Assembly (NCBI RefSeq): GCF_022447245.1
Contig: NZ_JAKVBC010000038.1
Coordinates: forward strand, 1 to 50,223
Direction of reading: 5' to 3'
DNA from: Kordia sp.
Lineage (GTDB): Bacteria > Bacteroidota > Bacteroidia > Flavobacteriales > Flavobacteriaceae
Length of the DNA stretch: 50,223 nt
Shown here piece by piece: positions 32,395 through 39,255 of the stretch; position 1 is the stretch's first letter, and each line of letters starts with the position of its first letter. The position numbers were made by a program, and so were the translations under genes. The notes beneath the pieces were generated by a model. It saw only the letters and a list, made by a program, of their open reading frames with translations. It was not told where the DNA came from and searched no databases.

Positions 32395-32859
32395 ATGGAA
32401 TCAGCTTTAACAAAACACGACAAAAATGTGGCGACAGTTTTACATGTAGCGTCGTTCAGTAAATACTTTTTTCCTTTTGGAAATTTTATACTTCCGGTCA
32501 TTTTGTGGTCCATGTATAAAAAAGATGGTGATTATATAGATCATCATGGGAAAGAGGTTATTAACTTTCAATTGAGTTTGCTTTGTTATAAAATTGCAGC
32601 AACCATATTGTGCATTCCATTTTTTGTTGTATTTGGTGCTAAAAACATAAACACATGGGACATTTTTTGTTTCAATGGTATTTCTATTAATGTAGATAAA
32701 GGATTTCACTTTTTTGGAGTTTCGTTTGTAGAAATCATTTTAGGATTGGGCGCATTATTATTTTTTGCAGTAAACATTACGTATACCATTGTGGCAGCAA
32801 TGAAAGCGAATGAAGGTGAACGCTATCGTTATCCATTAACCTATCGATTCATCAAATAA
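32395..32859 (+). CDS. DUF4870 membrane protein
   Basis: A 154-residue protein with the family start VATVLHVASFSKYFFPFGNF, then DHHGKEVINFQLSLLCYKIA, and four membrane segments ending with AMKANEGERYRYPLTYRFIK. DUF4870 proteins are common with PadR/PspC genes in Bacteroidota, and here it directly precedes padR with 139 bases between, so it may be co-regulated. Its function is unknown. Confidence 0.85.
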   Translation: MESALTKHDKNVATVLHVASFSKYFFPFGNFILPVILWSMYKKDGDYIDHHGKEVINFQLSLLCYKIAATILCIPFFVVFGAKNINTWDIFCFNGISINVDKGFHFFGVSFVEIILGLGALLFFAVNITYTIVAAMKANEGERYRYPLTYRFIK

Positions 32860-32881
32860 AACCATCACACTGCAGTTTGAC

Positions 32882-32930
32882 TAAGTATAACCTCATCAAT
32901 CATTATACTTAAACTTAGCTCAGTGTAACA
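32882..32930 (+). promoter_or_regulatory. Putative operator of the PadR operon
   Basis: Inverted repeat TAAGTATAA (32882-32890) and TTATACTTA (32903-32911) with centres 21 bp apart, overlapped by the 24-bp element at 32907-32930 shared with the DUF2141 promoter. PadR-type repressors bind such inverted repeats and usually repress their own operon; that PadR binds here is inference. An A/C-rich ATCAATCA repeat follows up to ~32963. Confidence 0.55.
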
Positions 32931-32998
32931 TCAATCATCAATCAATCATCAATCATCAATCAAAAAACGAACAGAATCATTAAAAGACACATGAAAAC

Positions 32999-33343
32999 AT
33001 GAAGATAGAGAACACAAAAGCACAAATGCGTAAAGGCGTGTTAGAGTATTGTATTTTATCCATCTTGAAAGATCAGGATGCTTATGTAGCCGAAATACTT
33101 GGAACACTTAAAGACGCTAAAATGCTTGTCGTAGAGGGCACAATTTACCCACTATTGACAAGACTGAAAAATGCAGGTTTATTAAGTTATCGCTGGGAAG
33201 AATCTACTTCTGGACCGCCACGAAAATATTATGGACTTACACAAACAGGCCGATTATTTCTTAATGAACTTACTACAACTTGGGACAATTTACAAAAAGA
33301 TGTATCACTCGTAACACGACAAAAAAATACTAACAATGAATAA
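32999..33343 (+). CDS. PadR-family transcriptional regulator
   Basis: A 114-residue winged-helix protein. The PadR pattern is clear: MRKGVLEYCILSILKDQDAY, VEGTIYPLLTRLKNAGLLSY and ESTSGPPRKYYGLTQTGRLF. It probably represses its own operon with pspC. A three-codon frame (ATG AAA ACA TGA, 32991-33002) ends by overlapping its ATG, which may couple initiation or be chance. It overlaps the next gene by 8 bases. Confidence 0.9.
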   Translation: MKIENTKAQMRKGVLEYCILSILKDQDAYVAEILGTLKDAKMLVVEGTIYPLLTRLKNAGLLSYRWEESTSGPPRKYYGLTQTGRLFLNELTTTWDNLQKDVSLVTRQKNTNNE

Positions 33344-35081
33344 GACCATAAATATAAATTTAGCAAATATGTTTTTTCATATTGATGAGGACGCATATAA
33401 CACATTGCAGCGTTATTTAAACGCCATAAAACGTTCCTTTACAGATTCACAAGGAAGAGACGAAATTCTTGCTGATATTGAAGCTAGAGTTGCCGAACTT
33501 TTCGCTGAACGCATGAAGTCTGATAGACAAGTAGTTGGAATGAAAGAGGTTCAAGAAGTTATTGAAATCATGGGACAACCAGAAGATTATTTGGTAGACG
33601 ATGAAATCTTTGAAGATGAACCAAGAACAGGAACTTCTGAATCAAGAGGAACTTTTGACGCAAATAGAAAGCTATACAGAGACTACGACAATAAGGTTAT
33701 TGCAGGAGTTTGTGCAGGTTTAGCACAATACTTTGGTATAGATTCTTTGTGGATTCGATTGTTAGCAATTATTATTGTATTTGCAGGAGTTGGATCGCCA
33801 ATATTGGTATACATAATCTTATGGTTTATTATTCCTAAAGCGACCACAACTAGTGAAAAATTGGCCATGGCGGGAAAGCCGGCGAACATCAGCAATATTG
33901 AGCAAAAAATCAAAGAAGGATTGGATGATGTTCAAGAAACACTAAATGATATCAACTTTGAGCAAGTTGGGCAAAAAGCCAAAAGAGGAACATCTTCCTT
34001 CTTTGATTCTATAGGACATATTATTGAAACTTTTTTAAAGGTCTTTGGAAAGTTTTTCGGGGTAATTTTTATCGTTGTAGCTGCTTCTATTTTGATAAGT
34101 GCACTAATGTCTGCACTTGGTATTAGTTTCTTTAATTTTCAAATTTTTGGAGGTAGAAGTTTCTTCAGTCACTATGACTTGGGAATTTTAAATGAAACTG
34201 CTCCTTGGATATTAAGCTTACTTGCATTGGTTGCTATTGGAATTCCTGCAGTAGTATTGTTTATTTTAGGAATGAAGATTTTGGTAAAAAACTCAAAATC
34301 TATTGGAGTCACAGCAAAAACAATACTCATTGTATTATGGATTTCTGCTTGTATTGGAATTGCATATATTGCTTCTAGCGCAGCATTACACCAAAATGAA
34401 GATGTTACTTTATCATCTAGTAAAGAATTAGCTATTGTTAAAAACGACACTATTAGAGTGAAGATGGTAAATAATGAAGATTTTAGAGGCGCTTTAGAAA
34501 GACGTTACTACGATTATAGAGAAGAACGTGATGAAAATGGAAATGTGATCCTACTTTCTCGCTCTGTACGACTTATTGTAAGACCTACATCAAAAGAAAA
34601 TGCAAGAGTTCGTATTAGCAGAAGTGCAAGCGGACTTACAGAAGATGCTGCTAGACAACGTGCACAAGGAATTGATTACAATTATGTATTTGAAAACAAC
34701 ACCTTAAAGCTTGATGGATATTTTCTGTTTGACAAAGACGCTAAATATAACAATCAAAAGGTAGAAATTGTATTGTATTTACCAGAAGGTGCTATTATAA
34801 ACCCTCACAAGAACACAAGAACATTTCATAGAAATTATGGAGATACAGGAGACATTTTACCTAGTAATTCAAAACCTGAAGGATATCACCATCAGGTGGT
34901 TAATGAAGAATTAGAATGTTTAGACTGTCCTTCATCAAAAAAGAAAAAAAGTAAAAAGCAACCCGCGGAAAAAAGTGATATCATGATCAATTCGGACAAA
35001 GTAGATATTAATATCAAAAATAACGATACTGGTGTAAACGTACCTCGTGACAGCGTTTTATCAAACAATACTAATAATTAA
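33336..35081 (+). CDS. PspC-domain membrane protein
   Basis: A 581-residue protein. The N-terminal ~95 residues are a helical region (FTDSQGRDEILADIEARVAE, EVIEIMGQPEDYLVDDEIFE) like DUF1700-type modules. The PspC domain follows (KLYRDYDNKVIAGVCAGLAQ, YFGIDSLWIRLLAIII, YIILWFIIPK), then three further membrane segments (~235-350) and a long extracytoplasmic part rich in charged residues. PspC senses or relays envelope stress. The product is read from the PadR transcript. Confidence 0.88.
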   Translation: MNKTININLANMFFHIDEDAYNTLQRYLNAIKRSFTDSQGRDEILADIEARVAELFAERMKSDRQVVGMKEVQEVIEIMGQPEDYLVDDEIFEDEPRTGTSESRGTFDANRKLYRDYDNKVIAGVCAGLAQYFGIDSLWIRLLAIIIVFAGVGSPILVYIILWFIIPKATTTSEKLAMAGKPANISNIEQKIKEGLDDVQETLNDINFEQVGQKAKRGTSSFFDSIGHIIETFLKVFGKFFGVIFIVVAASILISALMSALGISFFNFQIFGGRSFFSHYDLGILNETAPWILSLLALVAIGIPAVVLFILGMKILVKNSKSIGVTAKTILIVLWISACIGIAYIASSAALHQNEDVTLSSSKELAIVKNDTIRVKMVNNEDFRGALERRYYDYREERDENGNVILLSRSVRLIVRPTSKENARVRISRSASGLTEDAARQRAQGIDYNYVFENNTLKLDGYFLFDKDAKYNNQKVEIVLYLPEGAIINPHKNTRTFHRNYGDTGDILPSNSKPEGYHHQVVNEELECLDCPSSKKKKSKKQPAEKSDIMINSDKVDINIKNNDTGVNVPRDSVLSNNTNN

Positions 35082-35085
35082 TAAG

Positions 35086-35117
35086 ACATTGTTCAATATA
35101 CAACTATTGAACAATGT
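35086..35117 (+). promoter_or_regulatory. Hairpin 1 between pspC and the GIN lipoprotein gene
   Basis: A perfect 13-bp stem (ACATTGTTCAATA / TATTGAACAATGT) with loop TACAAC, 5 bases after the pspC stop. There is no T-run, so it is not a typical terminator; it may protect or process the transcript. A run of AATC repeats follows. Confidence 0.6.
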
Positions 35118-35160
35118 TGAAAAATCAATCAATCAATCAATCAATCAAATGAGCAGTTCA

Positions 35161-35218
35161 CAATCCATACTAATACTATCGAAACTAATTGAAAGAATTA
35201 GTTTTGGTAGTTGGATTG
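35161..35218 (+). promoter_or_regulatory. Hairpin 2, long leader structure of the GIN lipoprotein gene
   Basis: Inner stem of 16 pairs (ACTATCGAAACTAATT with AATTAGTTTTGGTAGT, two of them G-U) and loop GAAAG; an outer stem CAATCCA / TGGATTG encloses a 7-base bulge. It ends 58 bases before the start codon. The G-U pairs imply that the RNA rather than the DNA form is relevant. Confidence 0.6.
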
Positions 35219-35275
35219 TTTGTGAGTAATTTAAACAACAAAATCATCATCAATCAACAAAAAACACTAACTATT

Positions 35276-35998
35276 ATGATCACAATAGCAAGAATTATCG
35301 CCATTACAATTTTGAGTATTCTCATGACTTCCTGCGATTTTAATTTTAATTCAGGAATAAAAGGCAATCGAAATGTTGTTACACAAGAAAGAGACATCGA
35401 AGGTGGCTTTACTATTATTAAAGCTTCTGAAGGATTTGATGTATATATTACACAATCAGAAACTACTTCTATTGAAGTAGAAGCCGACGCAAATGTTATT
35501 GAATTAATTGCTACTGATATTAGCAATGGAACACTTAGGATTCATACTGAAAAAAACATTGGACGTTGTAAAGCGAAAAAAGTACATGTAAACGTACCAA
35601 ATATTGAAAAGATTGTAGGTACAAGCGGTTCAGACGTATTTGGGACTTCTACCATTATTGCAGACAATATTGAAATAAAAAGTAATAGCGGAGCTGATGT
35701 AAAATTAGAAGTAGAAGCTGAGCATGTAACGTGTTCTAGTTCTAGTGGTGCAGATATCAAAATTGCAGGAATTGCAGATTCATTAGAAGCAGATGCTAGC
35801 AGTGGAAGCGATATTCATGCTAAAGATTTGAGAGTCAAAGACTGTAATGCCTCTGTAAGTAGCGGTGCAGATATTACAATATATGTTACAGAGAAATTAG
35901 TAGCAAATAGTTCTAGCGGTGGCGACATTAGCTATTACGGAAACCCTGAATCAGTTTCTAAAAACAAGTCAGTTGCTGGCGGTATTTATCAAAAATAG
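35276..35998 (+). CDS. GIN-domain (DUF2807) lipoprotein
   Basis: A 240-residue protein with signal peptide and lipobox (ILSILMTSC). The mature part is a beta-helix-like repeat with SSSGADIKIAGIADS, ASSGSDIHAKDL, VSSGADITIYV and SSSGGDISYYG, the hallmark of the GIN/DUF2807 fold (head-GIN domain). Such proteins accompany PspC in Bacteroidota, and may act on the outer surface as stress sensors or adhesins; the function is unknown. The start ATG 35276 begins the signal peptide. It is the last gene of the padR-pspC cluster. Confidence 0.85.
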   Translation: MITIARIIAITILSILMTSCDFNFNSGIKGNRNVVTQERDIEGGFTIIKASEGFDVYITQSETTSIEVEADANVIELIATDISNGTLRIHTEKNIGRCKAKKVHVNVPNIEKIVGTSGSDVFGTSTIIADNIEIKSNSGADVKLEVEAEHVTCSSSSGADIKIAGIADSLEADASSGSDIHAKDLRVKDCNASVSSGADITIYVTEKLVANSSSGGDISYYGNPESVSKNKSVAGGIYQK

Positions 35999-36047
35999 AT
36001 GTTTTATAAATGTATGATATCACATCAACCCAACCCTAACTCAACCA

Positions 36048-36079
36048 AAAACCGCGTACAAAGTAATGTACGCGGTTTT
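36048..36079. terminator. Bidirectional terminator
   Basis: A perfect 12-bp stem AAAACCGCGTAC / GTACGCGGTTTT with 8-base loop. It serves the GIN gene from the left and trxB from the right. Confidence 0.9.
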
Positions 36080-36139
36080 CTATTTATACTATTTTATGAA
36101 TACATTTTTCAACTGAGAAAAGTATCCAATTTAATCGTT

Positions 36140-37111
36140 TTATGCTTCTACTACATCTTCTATAGACGCTAAATAACGTTCTGCATCTAATGCAGCCATA
36201 CAACCAGTACCAGCGGCAGTAATTGCTTGACGGTATTCTTTATCTTGCACATCTCCAGCTGCAAATACACCTGGAACATTTGTTTTTGTAGATTTTGCTC
36301 CAGCGATCAAATATCCTGTGTCATCCATGTCTAAAATTCCTTTAAACATATCTGTATTTGGTTTGTGTCCAATAGCAATAAAAACTCCCGTTACAGGAAT
36401 TTCGTATTTTTCTTTAGTTTGATTATTTACCACACGAACACCATCAACAACCATATTTCCTAATACTTCATCTAACTCTGTATTGTAAAGTACTTCTAAA
36501 TTTTCTGTAGCATTTACACGGTGTTGCATTGCTTTACTTGCACGCATTTCATCTCTACGAACAAGCATAGTTACTTTTTTACAAAGTTTAGCTAAATATG
36601 TTGCTTCTTCTGCGGCAGTATCTCCACCACCCACGACAATTACATCTTGTCCTTTGTAGAAGAATCCGTCGCAAGTAGCACAAGCAGAAACACCACCACC
36701 TTTTAAACGTTCTTCGCTTTCCAAACCTAAATATTTGGCAGAAGCACCTGTAGAAATAATAACCGTTTTCGCTAAAAATTCTTTTTCTTCAGCTCCATCA
36801 TTTACATATACTTTGTGAATTCCTCCTAATTCTTTAGAGAAATCTACTTTTGTAGCCACTCCAAAACGCACATCAGTTCCAAAACGAGTTGCTTGATTTT
36901 TCAAATCTTCCATCATCGCAGTTCCGTCTGTACCATTTGGATATCCCGGAAAGTTATCTACTTCTGTGGTTGTGGTTAACTGTCCTCCAGGTTCCATTCC
37001 TGTGTACATTACAGGTTTCATGTCTGCTCTTGCTGCATAAATTGCGGCTGTATAACCTGCTGGTCCACTTCCTATAATTAAACAATCTAATGCTGTATTT
37101 GTATCTGACAT
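36140..37111 (-). CDS. trxB: Thioredoxin-disulfide reductase
   Basis: A 323-residue flavoenzyme. FAD motif IIGSGPAGYTAAIYAARAD, redox-active ACATCDG (Cys144 and Cys147), NADPH motif VVGGGDTAAEEATYLAKLCK and the C-terminal FAD stretch GVFAAGDVQDKEYRQAITAA are all present. It transfers electrons from NADPH to thioredoxin in the cytoplasm. The start MSDTNTALDC at 37111 fits the family; a -7 box TACTTTTG at 37144-37151 precedes it. Confidence 0.95.
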   Translation of the reverse strand: MSDTNTALDCLIIGSGPAGYTAAIYAARADMKPVMYTGMEPGGQLTTTTEVDNFPGYPNGTDGTAMMEDLKNQATRFGTDVRFGVATKVDFSKELGGIHKVYVNDGAEEKEFLAKTVIISTGASAKYLGLESEERLKGGGVSACATCDGFFYKGQDVIVVGGGDTAAEEATYLAKLCKKVTMLVRRDEMRASKAMQHRVNATENLEVLYNTELDEVLGNMVVDGVRVVNNQTKEKYEIPVTGVFIAIGHKPNTDMFKGILDMDDTGYLIAGAKSTKTNVPGVFAAGDVQDKEYRQAITAAGTGCMAALDAERYLASIEDVVEA

Positions 37112-37143
37112 ATTCTTTTTTCTAATTGTTAAACGCTTTTTAA

Positions 37144-37151
37144 CAAAAGTA
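37144..37151 (-). promoter_or_regulatory. -7 box of trxB
   Basis: TACTTTTG on the minus strand, 32 bases upstream of the start codon, matches TAnnTTTG. Confidence 0.5.
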
Positions 37152-37226
37152 GTTTTTTCTGTGAATTCCTTACATAAATTTATCAACAAAATTTACTAAG
37201 TGTTTGATATCTTTTTTTAAACTCAT

Positions 37227-37263
37227 AAAAAAAGCAACAATGCCTTGTTAACATTGTTGCTTT
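37227..37263 (-). terminator. Terminator of the unknown three-gene operon
   Basis: The 12-bp stem AAAGCAACAATG / CATTGTTGCTTT with a 9-base loop is followed on the minus strand by a T-run (A-run 37227-37233). It lies 30 bases after the last gene. Confidence 0.8.
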
Positions 37264-37292
37264 CTTATCTTTTTATTTGATTTTTCTATTCC

Positions 37293-37562
37293 TCATACAA
37301 TTTTGTTAGCCAAGCTCACCAAGAAGTTTACACCATTATCGATGTTTGTAATTGCATCTGCTTTGGCGGAATTGGAAGCAGCTGCATCGTTAATTTCTTT
37401 TAATACTTTGATCGCATTTCCGTTGGTGATCTTACTTTCTTTTATGAATTGATCTACTTCTGAAATACTCATTGATGTTAAACTTGCAATAGTAGTTTTA
37501 AATTCTGCGTCTGTTTGTGATGCGGCTTGGTTTGCCAAGCTATCCCAATGTATACCACTCAT
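37293..37562 (-). CDS. Small soluble protein of an unknown operon
   Basis: An 89-residue helical, acidic protein (MSGIHWDSLANQAASQTDAE, FIKESKITNGNAIKVLKEIN, DAAASNSAKADAITNIDNG). No signal peptide, no recognised family. It is the third gene of a three-gene operon with a lipoprotein and a four-helix membrane protein (11 bases after the preceding gene). Confidence 0.7.
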   Translation of the reverse strand: MSGIHWDSLANQAASQTDAEFKTTIASLTSMSISEVDQFIKESKITNGNAIKVLKEINDAAASNSAKADAITNIDNGVNFLVSLANKIV

Positions 37563-37573
37563 ATTTTTATTTT

Positions 37574-38176
37574 TTAGTTGTTTCCTTTTATTGCTGATTC
37601 TATGTTGAGAAGTTTGTTAAACCCATCTCCGGTTTTAATCAATAAACTGTCTAAGTGCTTTTGTATTTTCCCTATATCAAAATTGGTTTTACTTAAATTC
37701 TGAATTTGATTCAATGTATTGACTTCTGTTTGTTTTAATTTTACAGCTGAAGTGATTAAATTTTGTAATGTTGCACTTGCTTGTTGATAGTTAGTGAAAT
37801 TTGTGTTTAATGACGTCACCATTTGATCGCGTTGTGTATCCAATAGATTATGAAGCGAATCACGTTTTCTATTGATTACTGGCATCACACTTTTTAAAAT
37901 ATTAGTCAATTCTGAATTTATATCAACTCCCGCAGGTATTTTTGATTGTAAGTTTTTGACAAATAAAGGAATGTATTGGTTGTTCATAAAATCATCTACT
38001 TTACCTTTTCGTTCTTCAAATAATTTATTGATCAATGCAATATTTAATTGGTGCATTGAGTAGGCTTCGGCAATGACTTCTTGTGACAAGGTTGCTGTAG
38101 ATGCAGGAATGGATGCACAAGCATTAATACTTATCACAACAAAGACCATCGCTATACTTCGTATAAAAAATTTCAT
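37574..38176 (-). CDS. Helical lipoprotein of an unknown operon
   Basis: A 200-residue protein with lipobox (VFVVISINACAS, Cys at residue 20) and an all-helical mature part with heptad-like stretches (LHNLLDTQRDQMVTSLNTNF, LQNLITSAVKLKQTEVNTLN). A coiled-coil tether or spacer in the periplasm is plausible. No family recognised. Second gene of the operon, 34 bases after the membrane protein gene. Confidence 0.7.
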   Translation of the reverse strand: MKFFIRSIAMVFVVISINACASIPASTATLSQEVIAEAYSMHQLNIALINKLFEERKGKVDDFMNNQYIPLFVKNLQSKIPAGVDINSELTNILKSVMPVINRKRDSLHNLLDTQRDQMVTSLNTNFTNYQQASATLQNLITSAVKLKQTEVNTLNQIQNLSKTNFDIGKIQKHLDSLLIKTGDGFNKLLNIESAIKGNN

Positions 38177-38210
38177 CTGTTCTTTATGGATTAAGGTTAG
38201 TGTTCGTTTA

Positions 38211-39017
38211 TTATTGAAAAATAGATTTTATTTTATTGATAATTCCCTGAAGAATACTAAAAATAGCATCTGAAGAAAATCCGCCAATAAGCGCTAAAAC
38301 GGCATTATTGAAAATACTCAAATCTTGATTTACATTATAAGAAGAAACAATTTCTGAAAGAATCAAGCCTGAAATAATTCCTAGTATAATTAGTGCGGTG
38401 TAATAAATGGTTTGTTCGGGTAATAATGTAGCGTTCTTTATACCTTCACTAATACTTCGCAACAAATAAAACATCACTCCTAACCCAGAAATTGCACACA
38501 GAAACAGAATATTCAATAGTAAAGATTTTCCGCTATTGCTTAAAATTCCTTTTGATAACGACAAAGTATTTACCTCATCCGATAAGGAAGTACCAATAAA
38601 TAAAATCAAGAATATAATAGCCAAAATGATTAGGTTTCGGATGATTGGCAATTTTGTCAATAAACTTTTTTTATTGTTCCCTTTAGAAACGATATTGAGA
38701 TACGCAATAGACTTAGGTGTTGCTGGTGCTACATTTTTTATTAAAATATTATGTGCATTTATCAAATCGCTTATCTTATCGCTTTCTATTAACGAATTTA
38801 CATCTGTATTGATCGTTTTGCCACTATTCATTGCATACAAAAGCATATTTTCAAGCTCATTTTTGAATTGAATCATTGTTTCATCTGACACACCTTTGGA
38901 GATTCCTTTTGGTGGTTCATTGGCTGTTTGATTAGCACTGGAGGTTTTGGTGGTACTGGTCTTAGATTTAGAAGAACCTGTTGGCGTAAACGTCGGTGTT
39001 GGATTTGAAGTAGCCAT
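38211..39017 (-). CDS. Four-segment membrane protein with disordered N-terminus
   Basis: A 268-residue protein: a Thr/Ser/Pro-rich first ~45 residues (TSNPTPTFTPTGSSKSKTST), a helical soluble part (~45-120), and four membrane segments at about 130-147, 170-190, 205-225 and 238-255, with a short basic end. I know no matching family. First gene of the operon; its promoter has -7 box TAAGTTTG at 39044-39051. ATG 39017 (MATSNPTP) is chosen, because the longer frame adds an unrelated leader. Confidence 0.7.
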   Translation of the reverse strand: MATSNPTPTFTPTGSSKSKTSTTKTSSANQTANEPPKGISKGVSDETMIQFKNELENMLLYAMNSGKTINTDVNSLIESDKISDLINAHNILIKNVAPATPKSIAYLNIVSKGNNKKSLLTKLPIIRNLIILAIIFLILFIGTSLSDEVNTLSLSKGILSNSGKSLLLNILFLCAISGLGVMFYLLRSISEGIKNATLLPEQTIYYTALIILGIISGLILSEIVSSYNVNQDLSIFNNAVLALIGGFSSDAIFSILQGIINKIKSIFQ

Positions 39018-39043
39018 ATGATTAATAATTTTGGTCAGTTCCT

Positions 39044-39092
39044 CAAACTTACAATTTAAAATGCGCATTTGAAAGCTTAGACAAATGCGCAT
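39044..39092 (-). promoter_or_regulatory. Promoter of the unknown operon inside a terminator-like hairpin
   Basis: -7 box TAAGTTTG at 39044-39051 on the minus strand. Just upstream is a perfect 11-bp inverted repeat (ATGCGCATTTG / CAAATGCGCAT, 39061-39092), followed by TTTTAAATT, which can end transcription coming from the ABC operon. The hairpin's 3' arm overlaps the -33 region of this promoter. Confidence 0.55.
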
Positions 39093-39255
39093 CTTAAAAT
39101 CAAGGGTTTATACGTAGTTGGGTTTTGGTTTTGGGTTTTGAGTTTCAGTAATATGTTTTTTCTAAATTGTAAATCAGAGTCTACATTGTTAAACTCTCAA
39201 ACTTTGTTTTTCGTGGATTTATTAATTTGCTTTATGAAGCTTCAAACTCCTAGAA

